NCBI GenBank assembly: GCA_934630815.1
Contig: CAKTWI010000019.1
Coordinates: 1-44,025 of the forward strand
Length of the DNA: 44,025 nt
Source of the DNA: an uncultured Senegalimassilia sp.
Lineage (GTDB): Bacteria > Actinomycetota > Coriobacteriia > Coriobacteriales > Eggerthellaceae
Direction of reading: 5' to 3'
This document shows positions 28,198-36,688 of this stretch, piece after piece. The translations under genes were made by a program, and so were the position numbers. Each line of letters starts with the position of its first letter. Position 1 is the first letter of the stretch. The notes under the pieces are model-generated. The model did no database searches. It saw only the letters and a program-made list of their open reading frames with translations, and was not told where the DNA came from.

Positions 28198-28225
28198 TGG
28201 TAGCATATGCCTTCATACGCGTATG
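28198..28225 (+). promoter_or_regulatory. Promoter and palindromes before the LysR-type gene
   Basis: TGGTAGCAT (28198-28206) is an extended -10. It is followed by two palindromes, GCATATGC (28203-28210) and CATACGCGTATG (28214-28225), over or just after the expected transcription start. They could be operators for autoregulation. Confidence 0.35.
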
Positions 28226-28283
28226 ACCTGCAGTTTTAGTGGTATTACCCACGATATTCCGTATGTTGTGCGAGGGGGTTGCA

Positions 28284-29183
28284 ATGAGTCCGAGCATCGA
28301 GCAGCTTGATCGTTTCGTCAGATCGGCGCGTGCGGGTTCCTACAGCGCCGCTGCGCAGGAGCTGTACGTTTCCCCGCAAACCGTTTCGAAATCCGTCCAC
28401 GACATGGAGCACAAGCTCAACATCGTGTTGTTCGAGCCGACGGGGCGCCGTCTGCGCCCCACCGCCCGCGGCGCGCAGGTGCTTCATCGTGCCTCCAAGG
28501 TCCTCGAGGGGGTGGACGATATCCGGCGCATCTGCGGCGACGGCGGCCTGTCGGGCGCGGCGGGGGCTTCCCGGTTGCGCGTTGCGGTGGCCAGCTCCCC
28601 TTTGCGCGGCAGCGTGATGCTCGAGCGCGATTTCCGCGGTTTCCGGCGACGCTGCCCGCATATCGCGCTCGACGTGTCCTTCCTTTCCAGCGGTTCGTGC
28701 TTGTCGGAGCTGGAATCCGGTGCGGTGGACGCGGCGGTGGTGGCGGGACGTCCGGGGGCCGAGAGGCTTGTGTCGGAGCGTGTGGGTACAGTCGAGTTGC
28801 GGCTGTTGGTGTCGCGTGGGCATGCGTTCGCCTCACGCAAGTCGCTTGCCCTTGCCGACCTGGAAGGCGCCCTGCTTGCCGAGCCGTATGATTCCAGCTT
28901 CCTTAAGGCGACGGTGCTCGAGCTTCTTTCCCGGCACGGGGTGCGTCCGCGCATGGCGCCGCTGGAGATGTCGGCGGCGCGGCATCATGGCTTTCTCCAT
29001 GAAGACGGAGGGGCGGTGCTCGTGGTGTGCGATGGCCGCTATCCCGAGCAGTTCCCGGATGTGGAGGCGGTGCCGTTCGCGGAAGGGGAGGGCATGGAGC
29101 TGCCCGCGCACCTTGCATGGCGACAGGAAGCGGACGCTGCGCGGATGGGCGCTTTGGCGGAATGCTTGCGCGGCTCGAGGTAA
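28284..29183 (+). CDS. LysR-type transcriptional regulator
   Basis: The 299-residue protein has an N-terminal winged helix (residues about 1-65) with the LysR pattern SYSAAAQELYVSPQTVSKSVHDMEHKL, followed by a substrate-binding domain. In that domain VAVASSPLRGSV begins the first lobe. ATG 28284 has GAGGGGG 5 bases upstream; in-frame ATGs at 28239 and 28263 lack ribosome sites. No divergent partner gene is present (degV ends in a terminator), so the target cannot be guessed from context. Autoregulation is possible given the upstream palindromes. Confidence 0.9.
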   Translation: MSPSIEQLDRFVRSARAGSYSAAAQELYVSPQTVSKSVHDMEHKLNIVLFEPTGRRLRPTARGAQVLHRASKVLEGVDDIRRICGDGGLSGAAGASRLRVAVASSPLRGSVMLERDFRGFRRRCPHIALDVSFLSSGSCLSELESGAVDAAVVAGRPGAERLVSERVGTVELRLLVSRGHAFASRKSLALADLEGALLAEPYDSSFLKATVLELLSRHGVRPRMAPLEMSAARHHGFLHEDGGAVLVVCDGRYPEQFPDVEAVPFAEGEGMELPAHLAWRQEADAARMGALAECLRGSR

Positions 29184-29185
29184 CG

Positions 29186-29230
29186 ACCCGGGGCGGGTGC
29201 GCCGATCAGGTGCGCCCGCCCCGGGTTTTT
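29186..29230 (+). terminator. Rho-independent terminator after the LysR-type gene
   Basis: An 18-bp stem with two G-T pairs starts two bases after the stop codon and ends in TTTTT. Confidence 0.92.
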
Positions 29231-29473
29231 CGCGTCTTGGAGGCATATGGCCGCGGTGTGAGCGGGTGCTGGCAAGGCGCTACCTTGATTGCGGCGTTTT
29301 CCCTTCCTTGTCGGCCATCGTGTCGGTAAACGGCGGAAACGGTCTCTTTTTCGGGTAAACAAGGTGGTTTAACGAGCAAATTACACTATCTGGGTGATGG
29401 AATACCCCCGTTGTTTTCGATATGGTTACCGTTAGAAAGCAAGGGATAAACGCTTAAGGAAAGGGGAGGGCCT
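29231..29473. other. Intergenic region with the ccm promoter
   Basis: The right half (about 29340-29460) is AT-richer and contains TACACT (29382-29387) as a possible -10 before ccmE. No clear -35 and no gene were seen. Confidence 0.35.
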
Positions 29474-30139
29474 GTGAATACGAAGACGAAGCGTCGCATG
29501 ATGGCGGTAACCGGCATCATCGTTATCGTGCTGGTCGTGATCTTGGCCGTCGTCGGCGGCTCCGGGGCTGCGAAGTCCGCCACCGTCGCCGACGCCGTTG
29601 CGGGTAAGTATGCAGACCAGAAGATCCAAGTGACGGGCAACGTGGTGGAGAACTCCTACGCCACCAACGACAACGTGCTCACGTTCGCCATCTACGACAA
29701 GGACGGAAACCCCGGCGATCAGCTCGAGGTGCGCTACGAAGGGGGCGTGTCGGCCACGTTCGGCAACGACGTGACCGCCATCTGCACGGGCAAGATCGCC
29801 GACGACGGCGTGCTGCATGCTACCGAACTGGTGACGAAATGCCCCTCGAAGTACGAGAACGCCTCGAGTGCGTTGAGCGTCTCCCGTCTGCTCGAGTACG
29901 GCGACCAGGTCGTCGACAAGCCGGTGAAGGTGTCCGGCACCGTGCAAGCGGGTTCCCTGAAGGCTGCCGGCGCGGGCGATCGCTTCGTGCTGGCCGACCC
30001 CGATTCCGGCAAGACGCTGTCCGTCGCGTTCGACGGCGCGCTGTCCGACGAGATCGCGGAAGGCAGCTCGCTTGTGGTCACCGGCAGCATGTCGGCCGAT
30101 GGCAAGTTCACTGCTACCGATGTGGCGCTTGAGGGCTAG
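29474..30139 (+). CDS. ccmE: Cytochrome c maturation chaperone CcmE, Cys-type, two OB domains
   Basis: Membrane-anchored heme chaperone that carries heme to CcmF. The 221-residue protein has an N-terminal anchor (about residues 11-28), then an OB-type domain (about 48-125) with VTGNVVENSY, QLEVRYEGG and VLHATELV. It ends at C123-PSK-Y127. Classical CcmE has His at the Cys position (HDENY); CxxxY is the variant known from archaea and some anaerobes. Residues about 148-220 repeat the pattern (PVKVSGTVQAGSL, TLSVAFDGAL, FTATDVALE) without a Cys/His-Tyr motif. GTG start with GGGGAGGG upstream. Confidence 0.85.
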   Translation: MNTKTKRRMMAVTGIIVIVLVVILAVVGGSGAAKSATVADAVAGKYADQKIQVTGNVVENSYATNDNVLTFAIYDKDGNPGDQLEVRYEGGVSATFGNDVTAICTGKIADDGVLHATELVTKCPSKYENASSALSVSRLLEYGDQVVDKPVKVSGTVQAGSLKAAGAGDRFVLADPDSGKTLSVAFDGALSDEIAEGSSLVVTGSMSADGKFTATDVALEG

Positions 30140-30154
30140 AAAGAGGTTTCGCAC

Positions 30155-32359
30155 ATGTCGACTATCGGCCTTATGGGCCTGCTGGTGGCGTTCGCCGGCG
30201 TGGCTGTATCGGTGCTGTGCCTGCTTGCGGGCGCGATCTTGGGGCGCAAGGGGGAAAGCTCGCTTGGCGAGACCCTGACGTGGGGCGGGCATATCGCCTC
30301 TATCCTGACCACGGTGGCGCTCACCGTATGTTGCGGCATCCTGGTGTACTGCTTCTTTGCGGGCGACTACTCCATCGAGTACGTGCTCAAGCAGCACAGC
30401 AACGCAGAAGGCGCGCTTGGCTGGCTGTTCAAGCTGTCCGGCCTGTGGGCCGGCCGTGAGGGTTCGCTGCTGTTCTGGGCATGGCTTATCAGCGTGTTCA
30501 ACTCCGTGGTGGCCATTCGCGACCTCACAAGCCCGCGCAAGCTGGATTCCATGGCGCTTATGGTGTCGCAGCTGGTGTTAGCGGCATTTGTGGGCGTGCT
30601 GCTGTTCAGCGAGAGCAACATGCCGTTCACGGTCACGCCGCAGAAGTACTACAACGCCGACGGCACGCTGACCAATGCGGCCAGCATGCTTGGTATGAAC
30701 TCCCTGCTCGAGCATTGGGCCATGGCCATCCATCCGCCCACCTTGTTCGTGGGCTATGCAGGCCTGACCATCCCGTTCGCCTATGCCATCGCCGCGCTCA
30801 TCGTGAACGACCCGTCCAGGGAATGGGTGGTGCGCAGCCAGCGTTATGCCCTGTTCTCCTGGTTGTTTCTGGGTATCGGCATCGGTCTTGGCGCCGTGTG
30901 GGCCTACGTGGTGCTCGGCTGGGGCGGCTATTGGGGCTGGGATGCCGTGGAAAACGCCAGCCTGCTGTCATGGCTGGTGGGCGTGGCGCTCATCCATAGC
31001 TTCACCGTGTACCGCCAGCGCGGCGCGTTCAAGCGTTGGAGCGTCATGTGCGCCTGCATCACGTTCGCGTTCGTCATCGTGGGCACGTTCATCTCCCGTT
31101 CCGGCCTGGTGCAGTCCGTGCACGCTTTCGAGGGCGACCCGGTGTCGCTCGTGCTGTTCGGCGCGCTCATCGCCGTGGCGCTGCTGGCCGGCATCGTGGG
31201 CCTGGTCGTTCGCTGGAAGAGCTTCGGCCCGGCAGCCGACGGCTCCGACGAGGTGGAGAACCTGCTGTCCAAGGAAGGCGCCTACTACTTCAACAACGTC
31301 ATCATGGTGGTGTTCGCTACACTGTTGGCGTACCTGACCGTGTCCTCGGCGTTGCCTGAGTTCCTGCCGTTCGGCGGCCAGACCGTGTCCTCGGGCACGT
31401 TCAACGCCATCGCCCGCCCGTTGGGTGTGATCTATCTGGCCATCCTTGCGGTGTGTCCGCTGCTGGCCTGGGGCAAGACGCTGCGCTCGAAGTTCCTGAA
31501 GCAGGCGCGCATCCCCGCCATCTGCGCGCTGGTTCTGTTCGCGGTGCTGGCGGTGTACTGGGCCACGTACCTAGTGCCCAGCTACAACGCCATCATCGCC
31601 GCAGGCGGCACCGCCGCCGAGGAGCTGGCAAGCGATGGCCCTGCTTGGTACTACAACGGCCTTGCGCTCGTGGGCTTCTTCGTGGCAAGCGTGCTGCTGT
31701 TCAACTCGTTGTTTATGTTGGGTCGCATCGTGCGCTCGTACAAGGAGTCGCATAGCTGCGGCGCCGTGGCAGCCTTCGGCGGGTGCCTGCGTAACCGCCC
31801 CGCAAGCTTCGGCGGCTTCCTGTCGCATGCGGCCATGGCCGTCATCCTGGTCGGCCTGATCGGCTCGTCGATGTACGTGACGGAGAAGGTCGCCTACATC
31901 GGCTATGACGAGGCAACCGACACCGCGTCCGAGACTTTCCAAATCAAGGACTATACGCTTGAGTACGTGTCCAACTCCGTGACGGAGGTCAATGGCGGCG
32001 ACGCCATCATGTACACCGTGAACTACGATGCCTACAAGGACGGCGCCTTCATCGGCCAGGTCAGCCCGAGCGTGCAGCTGGCACAGAAGACCCAGCAGCA
32101 GAAGCTGGTCGCCAGCGTCATCTCGCTGCCCACCGAGGATCTGTTCGTGGTATACCGCGGTGTGAACAACGACGGCGCGTTCTCCATGGATGTGCGGGTC
32201 AATCCGCTCATCTCGCTGGTGTGGGCGGGCTTCGGGCTGCTTATGATCGGCGTGTGCGTGGCCACGGCGGGCCGCAGGCGCGCCAGCCGCAAGCTCACCG
32301 ACGTGCAGCGTGTCGCCGCCGATGAGGCATTGGGCGATTCGGCGGCGGGCGCGGCGTAG
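30155..32359 (+). CDS. ccmF: Heme lyase subunit CcmF
   Basis: Integral membrane cytochrome c heme lyase of System I, 734 residues with about 15 helices. The external WWD heme-handling domain is at residues 256-263 onward (WGGYWGWDAVENASLLSWL). Four histidines expected to ligate the two hemes are all present: H193 (HPPTL), H281 (IHSFTVY), H323 (VHAFEGDP) and H558 (SHAAMA). A periplasmic domain (about 585-680) precedes the last helix. It starts 15 bases after ccmE with AAGAGG upstream. A 102-bp gap, the largest in the cluster, separates it from ccmA. Confidence 0.93.
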   Translation: MSTIGLMGLLVAFAGVAVSVLCLLAGAILGRKGESSLGETLTWGGHIASILTTVALTVCCGILVYCFFAGDYSIEYVLKQHSNAEGALGWLFKLSGLWAGREGSLLFWAWLISVFNSVVAIRDLTSPRKLDSMALMVSQLVLAAFVGVLLFSESNMPFTVTPQKYYNADGTLTNAASMLGMNSLLEHWAMAIHPPTLFVGYAGLTIPFAYAIAALIVNDPSREWVVRSQRYALFSWLFLGIGIGLGAVWAYVVLGWGGYWGWDAVENASLLSWLVGVALIHSFTVYRQRGAFKRWSVMCACITFAFVIVGTFISRSGLVQSVHAFEGDPVSLVLFGALIAVALLAGIVGLVVRWKSFGPAADGSDEVENLLSKEGAYYFNNVIMVVFATLLAYLTVSSALPEFLPFGGQTVSSGTFNAIARPLGVIYLAILAVCPLLAWGKTLRSKFLKQARIPAICALVLFAVLAVYWATYLVPSYNAIIAAGGTAAEELASDGPAWYYNGLALVGFFVASVLLFNSLFMLGRIVRSYKESHSCGAVAAFGGCLRNRPASFGGFLSHAAMAVILVGLIGSSMYVTEKVAYIGYDEATDTASETFQIKDYTLEYVSNSVTEVNGGDAIMYTVNYDAYKDGAFIGQVSPSVQLAQKTQQQKLVASVISLPTEDLFVVYRGVNNDGAFSMDVRVNPLISLVWAGFGLLMIGVCVATAGRRRASRKLTDVQRVAADEALGDSAAGAA

Positions 32360-32461
32360 GCGCCCAAAGCCGACGCGGTCGCTCGCGCGGCGATCGTCAT
32401 TTGCGTTAGACTGGCGTGCAAAGGGCTCGCACGCATCCAAGATGCAGGGGAAGGGGGGCCG

Positions 32462-33181
<720 letters not shown>

Positions 33182-33940
33182 ATGGTGCGCAAGCAAAGCA
33201 TGGGCGCCGATCGGGCGCGCGCCGGTCAGGTGACCTTGAGCATGCCCAGCACGTTCGCCCAGTATAAAACCCTGCTTGCGAAAGACCTGCAGCAGGAGTT
33301 CCGCACCAAGGAGATGCTCACGTCCATGGGCATCTACGCGCTGCTCGTGCTTATCGTGTACGGCGCGGCGCTCGGGCAGACGGCGCAGGCGACCGATGTG
33401 CTGCAGCTTTCCGGCGGGCTTCTGTGGGCGCTCGTCGTGTTCACGTCGCTGCTGGGCCTGAACCGCTCGTTCAACCACGAGAAGGAGCAGGGCTGCATGG
33501 AGGGCATCTTGCTCGTGCCCATGGACCGCAGCGTGATCTTTCTGGCGAAGGCAACCTCGAACTTGCTGTTCTTGCTGGTGGTCGAGGTGATCGCCGTGCC
33601 GTTGTTCTGGTTCTTCTTCCTGACCACCGCCCAGCCCGGTCCCGATTTCATGCTCATGGCGGTGCCGCTTGCGGTGGGCACCATAGGCGTGGCCGGCATC
33701 GGTACGCTGCTGTCCACCATCACCGTGAACACCCGCGGCAAGGACGTCATGCTCGCCGTGCTGTTCGTGCCGCTGATCTTCCCGCTGCTCTACGCATGCG
33801 CGTCGGCGACCACCGCCGTGGTGGTGGGCGCCGAGGGGTATCTCGACGTGTTCACGCAGTCGATGGCGCTTGCCGGCGGCTACGACGTCATCATGCTGCT
33901 GGTCAGCTGGGTTCTGTACGATTTCGTTATCTCCGCATAG
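33182..33940 (+). CDS. ccmB: Heme exporter-type membrane protein CcmB
   Basis: Membrane partner of CcmA, 252 residues with six hydrophobic helices. The conserved LLAKDLQQEFRTKEMLTSM precedes helix 1, and GGLLWALVVFTSLLGLNRSFNHEKEQGCMEG follows helix 2; both are CcmB signatures. Start ATG 33182 is immediately after the ccmA stop, with GGGGGTG upstream. ATGs at 33200 and 33242 would shorten a non-conserved N-terminus and cannot be excluded. Confidence 0.9.
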   Translation: MVRKQSMGADRARAGQVTLSMPSTFAQYKTLLAKDLQQEFRTKEMLTSMGIYALLVLIVYGAALGQTAQATDVLQLSGGLLWALVVFTSLLGLNRSFNHEKEQGCMEGILLVPMDRSVIFLAKATSNLLFLLVVEVIAVPLFWFFFLTTAQPGPDFMLMAVPLAVGTIGVAGIGTLLSTITVNTRGKDVMLAVLFVPLIFPLLYACASATTAVVVGAEGYLDVFTQSMALAGGYDVIMLLVSWVLYDFVISA

Positions 33941-33976
33941 CTTTCAACCTGCGATCTTCATAAGGAAAGGAAACCA

Positions 33977-34753
33977 ATGACGAACAAACCGGTGAAGCTG
34001 CCCGAGGCGGGGCAGTGGCCCGACAAGGTGGCGCCGTGGGCGCTGCTGGCGGGCATCGTGCTTTCCACGCTGGGCTTTCTCATGGCGTTTCTGTACGCCG
34101 GGCCCGTCAACGGCGCCGCCGTCGACGGCGTGGAGCTGATCGGCGGGCAGATGGTGGCTAACAAGCTGCTGCTGTCCCAGAAGATCTTCTACTTCCATAT
34201 GCCGGTGGCCCTGGTGTCGTTCTGCGCACTGGCGTTCGCGTGCTATTATTCCGTGCGCTTCCTGGCCACTAAAAACCAGCGCTTCGACACGTGCGCGAAG
34301 GTGTGCATGGAGATCTCGCTCGTGTTCGTCATCTGCACCATGATCACGGGCGATTTGTGGGAGCGCTTCGAGTGGGGCGTGTGGTGGACGTGGGAGCCGC
34401 GCCTGACCACCTACCTTATCCTCATGCTCATCGTCATCGCGTACTTCGTGCTGCGCAACGCCATCGACGAGCCTGAGCGCCGCGGCGTGTACGCCGCCGT
34501 CATCGGCATCATCGCCATGGTGGACGTGCCCATCTGCTTCATGATCACGCGCCTTATCCCCTCGGGCGTGCACCCCGTGGTGTTGCGCGAGGGCGGCATG
34601 TCCGGCGATATGGGCATGACCGTGGCCGTGTGCTTGGCGGGCCTTATGCTCGTCGGATTCGCGCTGTACCGTTTCCGCTTCCGCCAGGTCCGCCTGCAGG
34701 AGCGTCTGCAGGCCCTCAAAGATGAGGTGGAGGTTTTGGAAGAGCAGCGCTAG
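33977..34753 (+). CDS. ccmC: Heme handling protein CcmC
   Basis: Membrane protein that presents heme to CcmE, 258 residues with six helices. The WWD-type motif reads WGVWWTWEPRLTT, with E140 in place of the usual Asp. The two heme-ligand histidines appear as H74 (FYFHMPVAL) and H199 (SGVHPVV). The C-terminus is a charged helix (LQALKDEVEVLEEQR). Start ATG 33977 has AAGGAAAGG upstream. It lies 36 bases after ccmB. Confidence 0.92.
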   Translation: MTNKPVKLPEAGQWPDKVAPWALLAGIVLSTLGFLMAFLYAGPVNGAAVDGVELIGGQMVANKLLLSQKIFYFHMPVALVSFCALAFACYYSVRFLATKNQRFDTCAKVCMEISLVFVICTMITGDLWERFEWGVWWTWEPRLTTYLILMLIVIAYFVLRNAIDEPERRGVYAAVIGIIAMVDVPICFMITRLIPSGVHPVVLREGGMSGDMGMTVAVCLAGLMLVGFALYRFRFRQVRLQERLQALKDEVEVLEEQR

Positions 34754-34828
34754 GCGAAAGCTGGGCGATCCCCGTTACCCGTTAGCAAACGTTCGCGCCT
34801 CAAGGGCGCTTGATCGAAGGAGCATCCC

Positions 34829-35014
34829 ATGAATCCCGTACTTGCCGACATCTACAGCACCGTCATCCCGTCCATGCCGTTCATCATCGCGGCCTATGCG
34901 CTTATGTGGGCCGTGCTGCTCATCTACGTGTTCGTTTCCATCAGCGGCTTGAAGAAGACCGAGAAGCAGATCGCCGTGCTTGAAGAGGCTGTGGCGGAAC
35001 TGAAGGCCGAATAG
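34829..35014 (+). CDS. ccmD: CcmD-like small membrane protein
   Basis: A 61-residue protein with one membrane helix (about residues 18-39) followed by a charged amphipathic helix. CcmD in other bacteria has this layout and stabilises the CcmABC-CcmE complex. The family is too short and variable for sequence proof; position directly after ccmC carries the call. GAAGGAG precedes ATG 34829. It is the last gene of the cluster: no ccmG, ccmH or ccmI follows. Confidence 0.75.
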   Translation: MNPVLADIYSTVIPSMPFIIAAYALMWAVLLIYVFVSISGLKKTEKQIAVLEEAVAELKAE

Positions 35015-35020
35015 CCTGCG

Positions 35021-35029
35021 TGCTACAAT
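35021..35029 (+). promoter_or_regulatory. Extended -10 promoter for galU
   Basis: TGCTACAAT is one base from the TGnTATAAT consensus and lies 76 bp before galU. The hairpin at 35046-35072 would be in the transcript leader. Confidence 0.55.
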
Positions 35030-35045
35030 TGCCGAAGCGAATCGA

Positions 35046-35072
35046 CGAAGCGCCGCGTCTCGCGGCGCTTCG
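35046..35072 (+). terminator. Hairpin between ccmD and galU
   Basis: A perfect 12-bp stem with a TCT loop but only scattered T residues after it. It may end ccm transcripts and, because the galU promoter lies upstream of it, also sits in the galU leader. Confidence 0.55.
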
Positions 35073-35104
35073 CGTCTATTCCCCCGAAGAAAGGTAAACC
35101 TTAT

Positions 35105-35926
35105 ATGAAGGCTATCATCCCTGCCGCCGGCCTCGGCTCGCGCTTCCTGCCGGCCACGAAGGCCCAGCCCAAGGAAATGCTTCTCGTCGTGGACCGTCCC
35201 GTCATCCAGTACATCGTGGAAGAGGGCCTGGCGTCGGCCGCCGACGAGGTGGTTATCGTGAACAGCCGTGAGAAGAAGTCCATCGAGGAGCACTTCTCGC
35301 CGAATCCCGAGCTGGTGTCCATGCTGCGCGAGCGCGGCAAGGACAAATACGCCGACGCCGTGGAGCATGCCGGCAACCTTAACGTCAGCTACGTGTACCA
35401 GGACGAGCCGCTGGGCCTGGGCCACGCCGTGCACTGCGCCGCCGAGAAGACGGGCGACGAGCCGTTCTACGTGCTGCTGGGCGATGTCCTGGTCCCCGAC
35501 AACAACATGCTGCCTGCCATGCAGAAGGTCTCCGACGAGCACAACGGCGCTTCGGTCATCGCCGTCATGCCCGTGCCCGACGACCAGGTGAACCGCTTCG
35601 GCGTCATCGCCGGTTCCGCCATCTCCGACGACGTGTGGAAGATCGACAGCCTGGTGGAGAAGCCCGCGCTTGAGGATGCGCCCTCCAACCTGGCCGTGTT
35701 CGGCCGCTACCTGCTGTCCGCGCGCGTGATGGAGCTTCTGGCCGAGGCCAAGCCCACCGTTGGCGGCGAGATCCAGCTGACCGACGCGCTGGACGCGGTG
35801 CTCAAGGAAGAGGAGATGTACGCGCTCGTCATCGACCCGCAGGACGGTTTCGACACCGGCACCGTGGAAAGCTGGCTGGAGACGAACAACATCCTGTTCG
35901 AGCGCAAATACGGCAAGAAGGCCTAA
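35105..35926 (+). CDS. galU: UTP-glucose-1-phosphate uridylyltransferase
   Basis: Makes UDP-glucose for glycolipid, teichoic acid and polysaccharide synthesis. The 273-residue protein starts MKAIIPAAGLGSRFLPATKA, the nucleotide-binding signature. It also has KEMLLVVDRPVIQY, GLGHAVHCA, LLGDVLVPD and the VEKP lysine motif, all typical of the GalU/HasC family. ATG 35105 with AAAGGT upstream is the only sensible start. It is a single-gene unit with its own promoter and terminator. Confidence 0.94.
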   Translation: MKAIIPAAGLGSRFLPATKAQPKEMLLVVDRPVIQYIVEEGLASAADEVVIVNSREKKSIEEHFSPNPELVSMLRERGKDKYADAVEHAGNLNVSYVYQDEPLGLGHAVHCAAEKTGDEPFYVLLGDVLVPDNNMLPAMQKVSDEHNGASVIAVMPVPDDQVNRFGVIAGSAISDDVWKIDSLVEKPALEDAPSNLAVFGRYLLSARVMELLAEAKPTVGGEIQLTDALDAVLKEEEMYALVIDPQDGFDTGTVESWLETNNILFERKYGKKA

Positions 35927-35955
35927 GGTCTTCGGCGAAAACCTGCGACGGCTGG

Positions 35956-35985
35956 GCCGCTCGGTAATGCACCGGGCGGCTTTTT
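35956..35985 (+). terminator. Rho-independent terminator after galU
   Basis: A 10-bp stem with one G-T pair, AATGC loop, and a TTTTT tail. Confidence 0.88.
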
Positions 35986-35999
35986 CGTTGTCAGGGGGG

Positions 36000-36110
36000 G
36001 CGGTTCGGCTAATGGGAAAGGGGCGGTTGTGGAAGGCGATAGCCGCCATTCGGCTTGGGAGAGCCGGCGGTGGTCGTGGATGATCGCTCGGCGAAAGGAG
36101 CGAGTTTATC
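36000..36110 (-). other. C-rich (minus-strand) hairpin region, possible third RNA
   Basis: Read on the - strand this stretch has further hairpins with C-rich loops: one with loop CTCCCA (36051-36066) and one with loop CTCCTTTCGC (36087-36104). It lies downstream of the terminator-like hairpin of the neighbouring candidate RNA. A matching promoter was not found, so it may be a degenerate copy or a read-through tail. Confidence 0.3.
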
Positions 36111-36139
36111 GCGTGAACACACCTCCGTCCCCTGTTCGG

Positions 36140-36282
36140 AAAAAGGAGCGGCCCCGGCAGAAAGGGGAACCTGCCAGGGCCATAAGGAGGGGATATACGG
36201 TGCCGGTTCGTGGGCACCGATTAACTGCTTTTAAGGAGAAAGCAGTGCGACGGAGGAAGGAGGGGAACCTTTCCGTTCGCTG
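36140..36282 (-). ncRNA. Candidate small RNA 1 with C-rich hairpin loops
   Basis: About 143 bases on the - strand. From its 5' end: a 12-bp bulged hairpin (36247-36280) with loop TTCCCCT; an 8-bp perfect hairpin (36224-36246) with loop CTCCTTA; a 7-bp hairpin (36198-36219); an unpaired C-rich segment with CCCCTCC; and an 11-bp hairpin (36150-36181) with loop GTTCCCCTTT, followed by GCTCCTTTTT. One pair in the last stem is G-U on this strand but A-C on the other, which favours - strand transcription. No coding frame fits. No family recognised. Confidence 0.6.
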
Positions 36283-36288
36283 ATACGC

Positions 36289-36310
36289 AGTATAGCCATC
36301 GACATTGAAG
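36289..36310 (-). promoter_or_regulatory. Promoter of candidate small RNA 1
   Basis: On the - strand, CTTCAA (36305-36310) is followed after exactly 10 bases by TATACT (36289-36294). The same element in the same register occurs 400 bp away before candidate small RNA 2. Confidence 0.5.
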
Positions 36311-36395
36311 GCGCTATGGCAGCGGCTTGCGCATTTTGTGAAGCAACCGACGGGCTCGTTACAAGTTGGTGAACAACAGGGCGTGATGGTCTTAT

Positions 36396-36422
36396 CCGAC
36401 GGTAGGAGGCGGGGCTCGTCGG
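36396..36422 (-). other. Isolated hairpin with C-rich loop in the inter-RNA spacer
   Basis: A perfect 6-bp stem encloses a 15-base loop that reads AGCCCCGCCTCCTAC on the - strand. It resembles the loops of the two flanking candidate RNAs but has no promoter of its own. The rest of 36311-36554 shows no gene. Confidence 0.3.
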
Positions 36423-36554
36423 GGTGGGATGCCGGGGCTCTGGCAGGTAAGGCGGCTTGTGCGGATGCGGACCGATATGATCTTCCGCTTGCGACGTTGC
36501 GCGGAGACCGGCTTCTCGGCGGCGCGGTTTCGTGCGTTGGCGGTTTTCGCCCAA

Positions 36555-36682
36555 GAAAAGGGATGGGCCGCAAGTGAAAAGGGGGAAACTTGCGGCCCGA
36601 AAGGAGGGGAGGAACGATGCTTTAGCATCGCGATCTGCTATGGGGAGCAGACAAGCGGTGGAAAGGGGATGTCCCGCTTGCA
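36555..36682 (-). ncRNA. Candidate small RNA 2 with C-rich hairpin loops
   Basis: About 128 bases on the - strand. From its 5' end: a 7-bp perfect hairpin (36652-36680) with a 15-base loop containing ATCCCCTTTCC; a 6-bp hairpin (36634-36651) with loop CCCCAT; a tight CGATGC/GCATCG hairpin (36615-36630); an unpaired CCTCCCCTCCTTT segment; and an 11-bp perfect hairpin (36565-36598) with loop TTCCCCCTTTTC, followed by ATCCCTTTTCTT as a terminator-like tail. The CUCCUU and UCCCC loops are complementary to Shine-Dalgarno sequences. No protein frame fits. Confidence 0.62.
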
Positions 36683-36688
36683 AAGCTT

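Noticed and set aside
36305..36577. Short + strand coding frames in the galU-methyltransferase gap (for example 36305-36577 and 36429-36752)
   Set aside because: They have no ribosome site, odd composition and no protein features, and they overlap the hairpin arrays.
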